From JANXVY01 sp040080145 (lineage in GTDB: Bacteria > Pseudomonadota > Alphaproteobacteria > Rhizobiales > Hyphomicrobiaceae), in assembly GCA_040080145.1 (NCBI GenBank), contig JBEBJA010000067.1:1-64000 (forward strand): a stretch of 64,000 bases of DNA. The letters run 5' to 3'. Numbering within the stretch: position 1 is the first letter of the stretch; each line of letters opens with the position of its first letter. Below are positions 26,215-34,807 of the stretch, piece after piece. Below the pieces are notes generated by a model that was given only the letters and a program-made list of their open reading frames with translations, was not told the origin of the DNA and did not search any database. A program made the position numbers and the translations under genes.

Positions 26215-27726
26215 ATGACCCAAGCCCTCCGCACCGCCGCAAATCTCCGTCAGGCCGCCTCGTCACCCGAGCCGGTCAATTTCCGCACACCGCCGCACAA
26301 CATCGAGGCCGAACAAGCCCTGTTGGGCGCGATTTTGATCAACAACGAGTCGCACGAGCGCGTGTCCGGCTTCCTCAATGCCGAGCACTTCTTCGATCCG
26401 CTCCACGCTCAGATTTACGAGACGATGGCCAAGCTGATCCAGGCCGGTAAGCAGGCGACGCCCGTTACACTGAAGACGTTCTTCGACAACAGCGAGCCGA
26501 TCAACGAACACCTTACGGTACCGCAATATCTGGGCCGCCTCGCGGTCAATGCGACGACCATCATCAACGCCCACGACTATGGCCGCACGATCTATGACCT
26601 TGCGATCCGCCGCACCCTCATCACCATCGGCGAAGACCTCGTCAACGTCGCCTTCGACTCACCCGTCGACTCATCGCCTGAAGAGCAGATCCAGGAGACG
26701 GAAGGCGCGCTCTATGCCCTCGCCGAGAAGGGCAAATACGGCCAGGGCTTCCTGACCTTCGGCACCGCGCTGACCAATGCCATCGAAATGGCCAACGCCG
26801 CCTACCAGCGTGCGGGCGGCCTGTCTGGCATCTCCACCGGGCTCTCCGATCTCGACAACAAAATGGGCGGTCTGCAATCGTCCGACTTGATCGTCCTTGC
26901 GGGTCGTCCCTCAATGGGCAAGACCGCGCTTGTCACCAACATCGCCTTCAACGTCGCCAACGCCTACAAGGAAGAGCGGCAGCCTGACGGCTCCGTGAAA
27001 GTGCTCGATGGCGCGGTCGTCGGCTTCTTCTCGCTCGAAATGTCCGCCGAACAGCTCGCCGCCCGTATCCTGTCCGAACAGGCTGAAGTCGGCTCGGAAA
27101 AGATCCGCCGCGGCATGATCGACGAAGACCAGTTCCGCAAGCTCGTGCAGGTCAGCCAGCGCATGAGCACCATCCCGCTCTACATTGACCAGACCGGCGG
27201 TATTTCCATCGCTCAGCTTGCCGCCCGCGCGCGCAAACTGAAGCGCCAGCGCGGCCTGGGCCTTCTCATCATCGACTACTTGCAGCTCGTCAGCGGCTCC
27301 AAGCGCACCGGCGAAGGCCGCGTCCAGGAAGTCACCGAAATCACCACCGGCCTCAAGGCGCTCGCCAAGGAACTGCAATGCCCGGTCATCGCACTGTCGC
27401 AGCTCTCCCGTCAGGTCGAACAGCGCGAAGACAAGCGCCCGCAGCTCTCTGACCTTCGTGAATCGGGCTCGATCGAGCAGGACGCCGACGTGGTGATGTT
27501 CGTGTTCCGCGAGGAATACTACGTCGAGCGCACCAAGCCGTCCGAAGGCACCGCCGAATTCAACGAATGGCAGCAGAAGATGATGATGGTCTCCGGCAAG
27601 GCCGAAGTCATCATCGGCAAGCAGCGCCACGGCCCCGTCGGCGCGGTCCAACTCGCCTTCGAAAACCAGTTCACCCGCTTCACCAACCTCGCCAAAGACG
27701 CTTACATGCCCGAGCGGTTGGAGTAG
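26215..27726 (+). CDS. dnaB: Replicative DNA helicase DnaB
   Basis: A 503-residue hexameric helicase. The N-terminal domain opens with RTPPHNIEAEQALLGAIL and the RecA-like motor has Walker A GRPSMGKTAL, Walker B LLIIDYLQL and the DRRPxLSDLR-like segment (DKRPQLSDLRESGSIEQDAD). DnaB unwinds DNA ahead of the replication fork and binds primase. A basic, Ala-rich N-terminal stretch of about 25 residues precedes the core, as in many alphaproteobacteria. Confidence 0.97.
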   Translation: MTQALRTAANLRQAASSPEPVNFRTPPHNIEAEQALLGAILINNESHERVSGFLNAEHFFDPLHAQIYETMAKLIQAGKQATPVTLKTFFDNSEPINEHLTVPQYLGRLAVNATTIINAHDYGRTIYDLAIRRTLITIGEDLVNVAFDSPVDSSPEEQIQETEGALYALAEKGKYGQGFLTFGTALTNAIEMANAAYQRAGGLSGISTGLSDLDNKMGGLQSSDLIVLAGRPSMGKTALVTNIAFNVANAYKEERQPDGSVKVLDGAVVGFFSLEMSAEQLAARILSEQAEVGSEKIRRGMIDEDQFRKLVQVSQRMSTIPLYIDQTGGISIAQLAARARKLKRQRGLGLLIIDYLQLVSGSKRTGEGRVQEVTEITTGLKALAKELQCPVIALSQLSRQVEQREDKRPQLSDLRESGSIEQDADVVMFVFREEYYVERTKPSEGTAEFNEWQQKMMMVSGKAEVIIGKQRHGPVGAVQLAFENQFTRFTNLAKDAYMPERLE

Positions 27727-27818
27727 TTATAGTTACAAAAAGACTGAGGGTCCGGGAGCTGCGCTCCTGGCGGAGCGCGAGGCTGGCCTCGCTCGCGGCA
27801 GAGCCGCGACCTCTCGCG

Positions 27819-28934
27819 TCACTTCAACGCCCCGGTCTGATGCAGCGTCACCCGCAGGCCCCCATGGGGCACCGGCGCGCCCGGTGGCCTGAACGGTAGC
27901 CCTGTGGCGCGAGCAAGCGACGTTTCCGTCGTAATCAGCCCCACGCGCCATCCGGAGAAGCGCGTCTTCAGCGTCTGCCCAAGCGCGCGGTACAGCGGCT
28001 CGACCTCCTTGATCTCCCCGATCCGCGTACCATAGGGCGGGTTGATCATCACCAGGCCTGGCGGCCCATCTGGCTTGACGAGATCGCTGATCGAATGCTG
28101 CCGGAACTCCGTCAATGCGCTGACGCCTGAGCGCTCCGCATTGGCCTGGCTCATGCTGATCGCGCCCGCGTCCCGGTCGCTGCCGTAAAACCGGATGGCA
28201 GGCGTGATGGAATGCCCCGCCCCGCGCATAACCTCCCAAGCCGCAGCGTCAAACGTCGCTAACTGCTCGAACGCAAACCGCCGCGCCCGTCCCGGCTTGA
28301 GCCCCGCCGCAATCTCAGCCGCCTCGATGACGAACGTCCCGGACCCGCACATCGGATCAACGACCGGTTCCGTCCCATGAAACCCGCATTGGCGCAGGAA
28401 AAGCGCCGCCATCGTCTCCCGCATCGGCGCCTTGTTGACCGCCTCCTTGAACCCGCGCTTGTGCAGCAACTCGCCCGACGTATCGACCCCGATGGTGCAT
28501 AGATCGTCCTCAAACCGCACCCGGATGCAGACCTCGGCGTCCGCTGAAACCCGCGCGCCAAGCTCCTCCGTGATTGCCCGTTCGATGCGCTGGGCCGCCG
28601 CGCCCGAATGATAGATCCGTGAGGTCCGGCATGTCGCCTCGACCCGGAACGGCACATCCTTGCGCAACACCTCGCCCCAAGGCACCCGCCGCGCCCGCTT
28701 GTCGAGTTGCGCCAGATGCATCGCCCGGAACTCGGCGACGCGCGCGACAACCCGGCTCGCGCCACGGATCTCAAGGTTTGCCCGCCAGACCTCGGACCAC
28801 CCGCCCTTGACCGTCACGCCGCCCTTGGCGGCAGTCGCGTTCGAAAACCCCTTCTCCCGTGCCTCGTCGCACAGCAAAGTTTCCAGGCCCGGCGGCGTGG
28901 CCAGAAAAATTTCCAAATCGGTGTCTGTTGTCAT
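27819..28934 (-). CDS. THUMP-domain class I RNA methyltransferase
   Basis: A 371-residue protein with an N-terminal THUMP region (about 50-155) and a Rossmann methyltransferase carrying DPMCGSGTFVIEAAEIA and the catalytic NPPYGTR motif, which marks N-methylation of a base. It corresponds to the N-terminal half of Escherichia coli RlmL, which makes m2G2445 in 23S rRNA; that target is inferred. A frame to 29045 exists, but MTTDTDLEIFLATPPG is the usual start. Convergent with dnaB. Confidence 0.9.
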   Translation of the reverse strand: MTTDTDLEIFLATPPGLETLLCDEAREKGFSNATAAKGGVTVKGGWSEVWRANLEIRGASRVVARVAEFRAMHLAQLDKRARRVPWGEVLRKDVPFRVEATCRTSRIYHSGAAAQRIERAITEELGARVSADAEVCIRVRFEDDLCTIGVDTSGELLHKRGFKEAVNKAPMRETMAALFLRQCGFHGTEPVVDPMCGSGTFVIEAAEIAAGLKPGRARRFAFEQLATFDAAAWEVMRGAGHSITPAIRFYGSDRDAGAISMSQANAERSGVSALTEFRQHSISDLVKPDGPPGLVMINPPYGTRIGEIKEVEPLYRALGQTLKTRFSGWRVGLITTETSLARATGLPFRPPGAPVPHGGLRVTLHQTGALK

Positions 28935-29013
28935 CGCGCATGCATATCGGGATCGACCGCGCTTGCCACATGTTTCTTGGCATTCCCCCCGCGCTACCCC
29001 ATAATCTGAACCC

Positions 29014-29589
29014 ATGAACCCGATCCCGAAGCGCCGCGATGCCACCTATGCCGACCTTGAGGCGCTGCCGCCCAACGTCACCGGCCAGATCCTCTATGGC
29101 GTCCTCCACGCCCATCCCCGGCCCGCGCCAAGGCACGGCGTGGCCGCACATAAACTCGGCCGAAACGTAGGCAGCCGCTTTGACGATGATAGCAGCGGAC
29201 CCGGCGGCTGGATCTTCATGGTCGAACCCGAACTCCATCTCGGCCCCCACGTCGTCGTCCCCGACATAGCGGGCTGGAAGATCGAACGCCTCACGCCATT
29301 CCCCGAAACGGCCTACATCGAAATACCGCCCGACTGGCTGGCCGAAATCCTGTCGCCGTCGACCCAAGCCATCGACCGCACGGATAAACTGGCCGTCTAC
29401 GCGACCTACGGCGTGCGCCACTGCTGGTACGTCGATCCCATCGCCAAAACGCTTGAAGTCATGGAACTGACCGGCGGCAAATGGCTGCTGCTCGCGGCCC
29501 TGAAAGACGACGCCCCCGTGTGCCAGCCGCCGTTCGAGGCCCACACCTTCCCACTCGACAACTTGTGGGTCCCTGACCCGCCCGCCTGA
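29014..29589 (+). CDS. Uma2 family (DUF820) nuclease-fold protein
   Basis: A 191-residue protein of the Uma2 family, a PD-(D/E)XK nuclease fold. The family elements are ATYADLEALPPN at the N-terminus, then VEPELHLGPHVVVPDIAGWK with the conserved acidic metal ligands, and WLAEILSPSTQAIDRTDKL with the core E and K. These proteins are numerous in cyanobacteria and some other bacteria; function is unproven. It reads away from the methyltransferase and may start a run with the next two genes (gaps of 34 and 41 bp). Confidence 0.88.
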   Translation: MNPIPKRRDATYADLEALPPNVTGQILYGVLHAHPRPAPRHGVAAHKLGRNVGSRFDDDSSGPGGWIFMVEPELHLGPHVVVPDIAGWKIERLTPFPETAYIEIPPDWLAEILSPSTQAIDRTDKLAVYATYGVRHCWYVDPIAKTLEVMELTGGKWLLLAALKDDAPVCQPPFEAHTFPLDNLWVPDPPA

Positions 29590-29623
29590 CACTCATCAAA
29601 ACCACGCGACGCGAGTTGCAAGC

Positions 29624-29899
29624 ATGTGCCGGAACATCCGCCCGCTCTTCAATTTCGATCCCCCCGCGACGGACGATGACGTCAGGGCGGCCGCGCTGCA
29701 GTTCGTGCGCAAGATTTCAGGTTACAACGCCCCGTCTGCCGCTAACAAAGAGGTCTTTGATCGCGCTGTGGACGACGTGAGCACCGCCGCACGAAGTCTT
29801 CTCACATCACTGCAAACGCCGGCTGCTCCAAAAGACAGGGCGGTGGCCGATGCAAGGGCACGGGAGCGCGCGCGCGCCCGGTACGTTCGCATCGTCTGA
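29624..29899 (+). CDS. DUF2277 family small protein
   Basis: A 91-residue protein with the family N-terminus MCRNIRPLFNFDPPATDDDV and the ALQFVRKISGYNAPS core, followed by an Ala/Arg-rich tail. DUF2277 proteins are short, widespread in Actinobacteria and Alphaproteobacteria, and uncharacterised. It lies between the Uma2 and DUF262 genes. Confidence 0.85.
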   Translation: MCRNIRPLFNFDPPATDDDVRAAALQFVRKISGYNAPSAANKEVFDRAVDDVSTAARSLLTSLQTPAAPKDRAVADARARERARARYVRIV

Positions 29900-29940
29900 A
29901 CCTGGCGACGAATCGCTCGGTCCCCGCTATAACCCCAGCT

Positions 29941-31167
29941 ATGAGCGAAACACCCGAAATCAAGCCGCTGATCCGCGAATCGAGCACGTCGGAATCGACC
30001 AACGTCAAGGTCGTGCTCGAAGAGCTGGAGGCTGGCACCGTCCAGATCCCCGATTACCAGCGCGACAGCGACCAGTGGGACGCGACCACCAAGTCCCTGC
30101 TCGTCGAAAGCGTAATTAACAATCTGTCCGTCCCGGCGTTCTTCTTCGAAGTCGGCCTCGACAAGGACGGCGTCGAACGCAATCAGGTCATTGACGGCCA
30201 GCAGCGCTTGACGACGCTTGGCCAATTCTACCGCAACACCTTCCGCCTCGTGCCAAGCGCTGAAGCCAACTACATCTCTCCCAACAGCCTGCACTATGCC
30301 GGCAAGACGTTCGATGAACTGCCCGCCGTCTACAAGGCCGCGTTCCAGAAATACCGCCTGACGGTCATCAAGCTGCGCGATCTGGAAAACATGCGGCTCG
30401 AAGTGTTCCGCCGCATCAACCAGGGCGGAACCCCACTGTCAGGTCAAGACATCCGCCTCGCCTACTGGGGCGAACACGCCCCCTCGCTCGCCTTCGTCCG
30501 CCTCGCAGGCATTTACGACGGCCACCGCGAAGCCTCACAACGCTTCATCCTGAGTGCCGCCCGCAACTACGGCCTGACCTACCCCTGGGAAAACACTGCC
30601 GCCCAGGATGCCTGGAAGGACCTGTGGGAGGACAAGGAACTCGCGCGCGGCCAGACCGCGTCCGAAATGTTCCTGTGGAGCCTGATGGCCGCCCAGTACG
30701 CCGAACTCGACGCCATCATCCAAAACCGCGACGCTCTCGCCAAGCTGAACGTCCGCTTCAGCCAGGGCATCGACGAAGCGATGGACGTCTATTGCGCCCA
30801 ACTCAATTATCAAGACCGCAACCCAGCTCAACCGCCGATCCTGTTCACAATAGCCGACCTGCGCACGCTCGTATTCCCCCACTTCGCCGAATGGATCGCG
30901 CACTTAGGCGCGAACGGCCCAAGCCTCGACGTCCGCAAGCACCGCACCATCGCCTCGTTGATCGGCGGTGCCTACCGCGTGGGGCTGAACGCCGCCAACA
31001 TGACGCCTGACCAATGGACCAAGGCGGTTGAATTCATCCGCCGCCCGGTCGAGAGCGCGAGCCAAATGGGCATCGAGTGGCCGCAAAGCCGCCGTTGGGA
31101 CGGAGCGAAAGGCCACCGCTCGCAGCTCGACGCCGCCAGCCAAATCGCCGCTAGGATTGCGCAGTGA
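29941..31167 (+). CDS. DUF262 domain protein (GmrS/ParB-like fold)
   Basis: A 408-residue protein whose N-terminal third is a DUF262 domain: IPDYQRDSDQWD (residues 36-47) and VIDGQQRLTT with the nucleotide-binding DGQQR (85-89). DUF262 is the ParB/Srx-like NTPase half of the type IV restriction enzyme GmrSD and of several other defence proteins. The C-terminal part is helical and lacks the DUF1524 HNH domain usually fused or adjacent. A separate HNH gene lies 217 bp downstream. Confidence 0.88.
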   Translation: MSETPEIKPLIRESSTSESTNVKVVLEELEAGTVQIPDYQRDSDQWDATTKSLLVESVINNLSVPAFFFEVGLDKDGVERNQVIDGQQRLTTLGQFYRNTFRLVPSAEANYISPNSLHYAGKTFDELPAVYKAAFQKYRLTVIKLRDLENMRLEVFRRINQGGTPLSGQDIRLAYWGEHAPSLAFVRLAGIYDGHREASQRFILSAARNYGLTYPWENTAAQDAWKDLWEDKELARGQTASEMFLWSLMAAQYAELDAIIQNRDALAKLNVRFSQGIDEAMDVYCAQLNYQDRNPAQPPILFTIADLRTLVFPHFAEWIAHLGANGPSLDVRKHRTIASLIGGAYRVGLNAANMTPDQWTKAVEFIRRPVESASQMGIEWPQSRRWDGAKGHRSQLDAASQIAARIAQ

Positions 31168-31224
31168 TGGCTTGTCGGTCGACTGTTGCACCCTCAAAGG
31201 CACCACACTCTGAGGCAGCCATCA

Positions 31225-31345
31225 CTTTCTTCTCCCCCTGGGGAGAAGATGCCCGAAGGGCAGTTGAGGGGTGCCTTCACGTAGGGCTCTTAGCCCAGAC
31301 CAAGTCCCCTCACCCCAACCCTCTCCCCAGGGGGCGAGGGAGCAG
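31225..31345. repeat. Dispersed hairpin-rich element, copy 2
   Basis: Inverted copy of the 25474-25600 element, with the palindromes CTTCTCCCC/GGGGAGAAG at its start and CTCTCCCC/GGGG near its end. It sits between the DUF262 and HNH genes and may separate two genes that were once adjacent. Confidence 0.82.
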
Positions 31346-31384
31346 TCCCACGATTCAACCCTCGAAGCGCGAGATGGGGGTTCC

Positions 31385-31669
31385 ATGACCGGCGAGCTGC
31401 CTGCCTTCCTGGAGCGCGCCGAACCCCGCCAGCGCCATTTCCCGGCGAGCTGGCGCGATGCCGCCATCCGGTATAGCCGCGACCCAGCGATTGGCGGGGT
31501 CCGCTGTCCAGGCTGCGCCCGCGCCTTCACCCGCCCCGCCGAACTTCGCCGCCTCCACGGCGACCACATCATTCCCTTCAGCAAGGGCGGCCTCACTGTC
31601 TGGTCGAATCTCCAACTGCTCTGTGCTAACTGCAATCTCAAAAAGCACGCGAAGCTGCCTCCGCCTTAA
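31385..31669 (+). CDS. Small HNH endonuclease
   Basis: A 94-residue protein with the McrA-type HNH signature: HGDHIIPFSKGG (D60, H61) then NLQLLCANCN (N75, with zinc cysteines C80 and C83), and a second CPGC pair (41-44). A longer frame from 31271 would translate repeat DNA, so the ATG at 31385 is chosen. It follows the DUF262 gene on the same strand. Free-standing HNH proteins of this size may be nicking or homing-type nucleases, or the catalytic partner of the DUF262 protein. Confidence 0.85.
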   Translation: MTGELPAFLERAEPRQRHFPASWRDAAIRYSRDPAIGGVRCPGCARAFTRPAELRRLHGDHIIPFSKGGLTVWSNLQLLCANCNLKKHAKLPPP

Positions 31670-31795
31670 GTCACAAAAAGGGAGGGGGTTTGGGTGAACA
31701 CACTTGCCCTCGGCGAAGGCCGTGGGTTCCCCCAATTGGGTGTGGGCGAAAGCCCACGCGCGCAGCGCTCTCTACGCCAAAGCAAAGGCTCAAGC

Positions 31796-32914
31796 ATGCC
31801 GACCACCGGAACTCTCGACGGCCTTCCTGGTCTCGTCACTGTCGACCTCCATCAGGTGGCAGCGAATTGGCGTGGGCTTGCTGCCCTGTCCGCCCCAGCC
31901 GAATGCGCAGCCGTCGTGAAGGCCGACGCTTACGGCCTGGGCGCTGACCGCGTCATTCCAACCCTCATCAATGCCGGCTGCAAAACCTTCTTCGTCGCGA
32001 CCGTCGATGAAGCAGCCCAAGTCCGCGCCCACACACGGGATGCTGTGATATACGTGCTCGACGGCCTGATTGGCGGCTCCGGCCCGCGCCTTGCAGAACT
32101 CGGCGCGCGCCCGGCCCTGGCCTCACTTGACGATTGCCTGGAATGGGCCGCCCTGTGCGATGCCCGCGACCGGGTCATGGCCGCCGCAGTCCACATTGAC
32201 ACCGGCCTCAACCGGCTTGGCCTCTCAGCCGCCGACGTCTCGATCTTGGCTGCTGACGCCTCGTTGTTCAACCGCATCGGCGTCTCGCTTGTCATGAGCC
32301 ATCTCGCCTGCGCCGACACGCCCGAAAATCCAATGAACGCGGCCCAACTGCTGGCGTTCGAGCAACTCCGTGCCGCGCTCCCCCCTGCCCCGGCCAGCCT
32401 CGCCGCCTCCGACGGCCTGATGCTCGGTCCCGACTACCGCTTCGATCTGGTCCGCCCCGGTTACGCGCTCTACGGCGGCCAGCCAACGAAGGGCGTCACC
32501 GCGCCTGTCAAACCCGCCGTCCGCGTCCAGGCCCGCGTGCTTCAGGTCCGCGATGTCAGCGAAGGGGAATGCGTTGGCTATGCTGCCGCCTGGCGCGCAC
32601 CCCAAAGATCGCGCATCGCGACCATCGCAGCCGGTTACGCTGACGGCTACGCCCGTGCCGCGAGCACAATGACCACACCCACCGCTCAGGCTGGCTACAA
32701 GGGGCGCATGGCGCCCATCGTCGGCCGCGTTTCCATGGACCTCATCACCATCGACGTCACGGGCATGGGAGACGCCGCCCCGCAACGGGGCGATTTCGTC
32801 GACCTCATCGGTCCGGGCCTCAGCTACGAAGCTGTCGGCGCGTCCCAAGGCACCATCGGCTACGAAGTCCTCACCCGCCTCCCCCATCGTTTCCACCGCC
32901 GATACGTCCCCTGA
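31796..32914 (+). CDS. alr: Alanine racemase
   Basis: A 372-residue PLP enzyme. AAVVKADAYGLGA holds the PLP lysine, and RPGYALYGG, ATIAAGYADGYAR and GRVSMDLITIDVT are the other family blocks, including the catalytic tyrosine region. It makes D-alanine for peptidoglycan. A frame reaching 31694 is possible, but MPTTGTLDGLPGLVTVDLHQ fits the family start. In many alphaproteobacteria alr lies close to dnaB and radA, as here, with accessory genes now between. Confidence 0.95.
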   Translation: MPTTGTLDGLPGLVTVDLHQVAANWRGLAALSAPAECAAVVKADAYGLGADRVIPTLINAGCKTFFVATVDEAAQVRAHTRDAVIYVLDGLIGGSGPRLAELGARPALASLDDCLEWAALCDARDRVMAAAVHIDTGLNRLGLSAADVSILAADASLFNRIGVSLVMSHLACADTPENPMNAAQLLAFEQLRAALPPAPASLAASDGLMLGPDYRFDLVRPGYALYGGQPTKGVTAPVKPAVRVQARVLQVRDVSEGECVGYAAAWRAPQRSRIATIAAGYADGYARAASTMTTPTAQAGYKGRMAPIVGRVSMDLITIDVTGMGDAAPQRGDFVDLIGPGLSYEAVGASQGTIGYEVLTRLPHRFHRRYVP

Positions 32915-33075
32915 CGCTGGACAGTATTCGCCTAATGCTGCGGCGCACGGTATGATCGTCAGGGCTTGAGCGGTCGGCCCTTCGCTGACCGAAGCGCCGA
33001 AGAGGCGCCGGTACGTGCGCCGGAGTCGACGTAAGTTGGGGGGGCGAGGCAATTCGGGAGGACTGGATCAAGGTT

Positions 33076-34335
33076 TTGCGCCGTGGCGAAGAAGCACTCC
33101 GCGAACGGCTGGCTCGTCCACCGGTAACGCGGGTAAGCGCTGCCGTGCCCGAAACCGAAGCCGTACCGCCGCCCCCCTTGCAATCTGCATCGACGGAAAC
33201 TCCGCCGGTCCCTGATGCGAACCCGAAACCATTCCAATCAACTAACGTCATGGCCGCATCTCCGCCAGGAGCCGAGCCACTTAAACAGGCGGCCACCCAC
33301 GACAACGATCCGCAAGACCCCGCTATCGAGCCTGCACTGTTGCCCGAACGAGCGCCTGAACCAATGGTCCCTGCCGAGCCCCTCGACACCGTGGGCGAAC
33401 CCTCCGGTGCGGAAAAGCCCGTCGAGCCCTCCTCTGACGCCTCCACGGACGCCCCCGCCGAGCCGACCCCGCTCCCGCATCTGTTCGCCGAACTGACGAC
33501 CGGCGACCGCATCCTTCAGCAGTTGCCATCCCGCGACCGCACGTTCCTGATCGCGCTGGGCATCGTGGCGTTTCTGTCGCTGTCGAGCGTTGTCAGCACG
33601 CTGGACCTGCCCACCGGCGCGCCGCCTCCCCTGCGGATGAAGCACGAGGGCCAAGTCGAAACCGACAACGGCGTCACCGTCGAACTCGTGGAAGCCCCGG
33701 ACGCCAATGCCAAATCGAAGCAGTCCCAGATCGGCGAGGCTGTTCCCCCGCTCCCGCCGCCAACTGAGCCGTTGACCGAGCCCACGCCGCCTCAACCCGA
33801 GCAGAAGCCGCAGGAGGCGCAGCAACCGCAAAAGCCCGCGCCCAATCCTCCCGAGAAGAAGCCACCCGAAAAGAAGCCCCCTGACGCCCCCGAACCGGTC
33901 AAAAAGCCGCCCCCGGTCCAATACGACCTCGAAGCCGCCAGCGATACCGTCAAGGAAAAACCCAACCCGGACGCGACCGAGGCCCGCGAGGCACAAGAAG
34001 CACGCGATCCCTCGGTTCCAAAGCCGCCGCCCGTCGTCGCGTCGAAACAACTAGGTGCTGCCCCCAAGGGCCAGCAGAGCGCCTACTCAAAAGCGGTGCT
34101 GTCCACCCTGGCCAAGTCAAAGCCTCAGCTTTGGGTCAGGAAGGCCGATGTGCGCTTGCAGTTCAACGTCAATGCAGCCGGCGAACCGGTCGGCATCGTA
34201 ATCCTGCAATCGAGTAACGACGCGGTGTTCGATGATGTGGTCGTGTCCTGGGTCAAGCGCTCCCGGTTCGACCCGCCCCCGCCCGATGCCAAACCCGAAG
34301 ACCGCAGCTTCCTCATCCACTACACGGTGAATTAG
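33076..34335 (+). CDS. TonB-like energy-transduction protein
   Basis: A 419-residue protein with a cytoplasmic Pro/Glu-rich N-terminal 140 residues, one transmembrane helix (about 154-173, FLIALGIVAFLSLSSVVSTL), a long Pro/Lys linker (about 215-330) and a C-terminal TonB domain (about 340-419, ending RSFLIHYTVN). TonB domains pass energy to outer-membrane receptors; no exbB or exbD gene is adjacent. The start shown is TTG with GGGAGG about 15 bases upstream, so it is uncertain. Codons around 58-76 coincide with a dispersed palindromic repeat. Confidence 0.75.
   Translation: MRRGEEALRERLARPPVTRVSAAVPETEAVPPPPLQSASTETPPVPDANPKPFQSTNVMAASPPGAEPLKQAATHDNDPQDPAIEPALLPERAPEPMVPAEPLDTVGEPSGAEKPVEPSSDASTDAPAEPTPLPHLFAELTTGDRILQQLPSRDRTFLIALGIVAFLSLSSVVSTLDLPTGAPPPLRMKHEGQVETDNGVTVELVEAPDANAKSKQSQIGEAVPPLPPPTEPLTEPTPPQPEQKPQEAQQPQKPAPNPPEKKPPEKKPPDAPEPVKKPPPVQYDLEAASDTVKEKPNPDATEAREAQEARDPSVPKPPPVVASKQLGAAPKGQQSAYSKAVLSTLAKSKPQLWVRKADVRLQFNVNAAGEPVGIVILQSSNDAVFDDVVVSWVKRSRFDPPPPDAKPEDRSFLIHYTVN
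33247..33303. repeat. Palindrome-family sequence inside the tonB-like gene
   Basis: GTCATGGCCGC (33247-33257) and GGCGGCCACCCACGAC (33288-33303) are the two arms seen in intergenic repeats at 25656 and 22471. Here they lie in frame within the disordered N-terminal region of a coding sequence. Confidence 0.6.
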
Positions 34336-34376
34336 CGGTGCATTCGACTTCGATTGCGTCAGTACCACCCAACACG

Positions 34377-34774
34377 CTGTTTCCCCGGACGGCCCTGCTC
34401 TTGCCGATCCGGGGCCTTTCTCGGAGCGTGATAGGTAAGGATCCCGGATCTGCGTGCGCAAGTGCGCACTTGTCCGGGAAATCAGTGGACGGGTGCCTTC
34501 GTCCGCTCCACCAGCCCCACTGTTTCCCCGGACGGCCCTGCTCTTGCCGATCCGGGGCCTTTACCTCAATGAGAGTGGCAAAGATCCCGGATCTGCGCGC
34601 GCAAGGGCGCACTTGTCCGGGAAATCAGTGGACGGGTGCCTTCGTCCGCTCCACCAGCCCCACTGTTTCCCCGGACGGCCCTGCTCTTGCCGATCCGGGG
34701 TCTTTCTCGGAGCGTGATAGGTAAGGATCCCGGATCTGCGTGCGCAAGTGCGCACTTGTCCGGGACAACAGTGG
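34377..34774. repeat. 143-bp tandem repeat array
   Basis: About 2.8 copies with a 143-bp period (CTGTTTCCCCGGACGG at 34377, 34520 and 34663). Each copy contains the inverted pairs CCCCGGA.../TCCGGGG and TGCGCAAGTGCGCA-type palindromes, ending ACTTGTCCGGGA. The array fills the 472-bp gap between the tonB-like gene and the Rmd1 gene; no gene is present. Confidence 0.9.
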
Positions 34775-34807
34775 AATTGATGTGTTTCAATCTAAACTGG
34801 AATAACT

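Noticed and set aside
34377..34774. CRISPR array or coding repeat
   Set aside because: The period is 143 bp with conserved rather than variable intervening sequence, and no frame is maintained.
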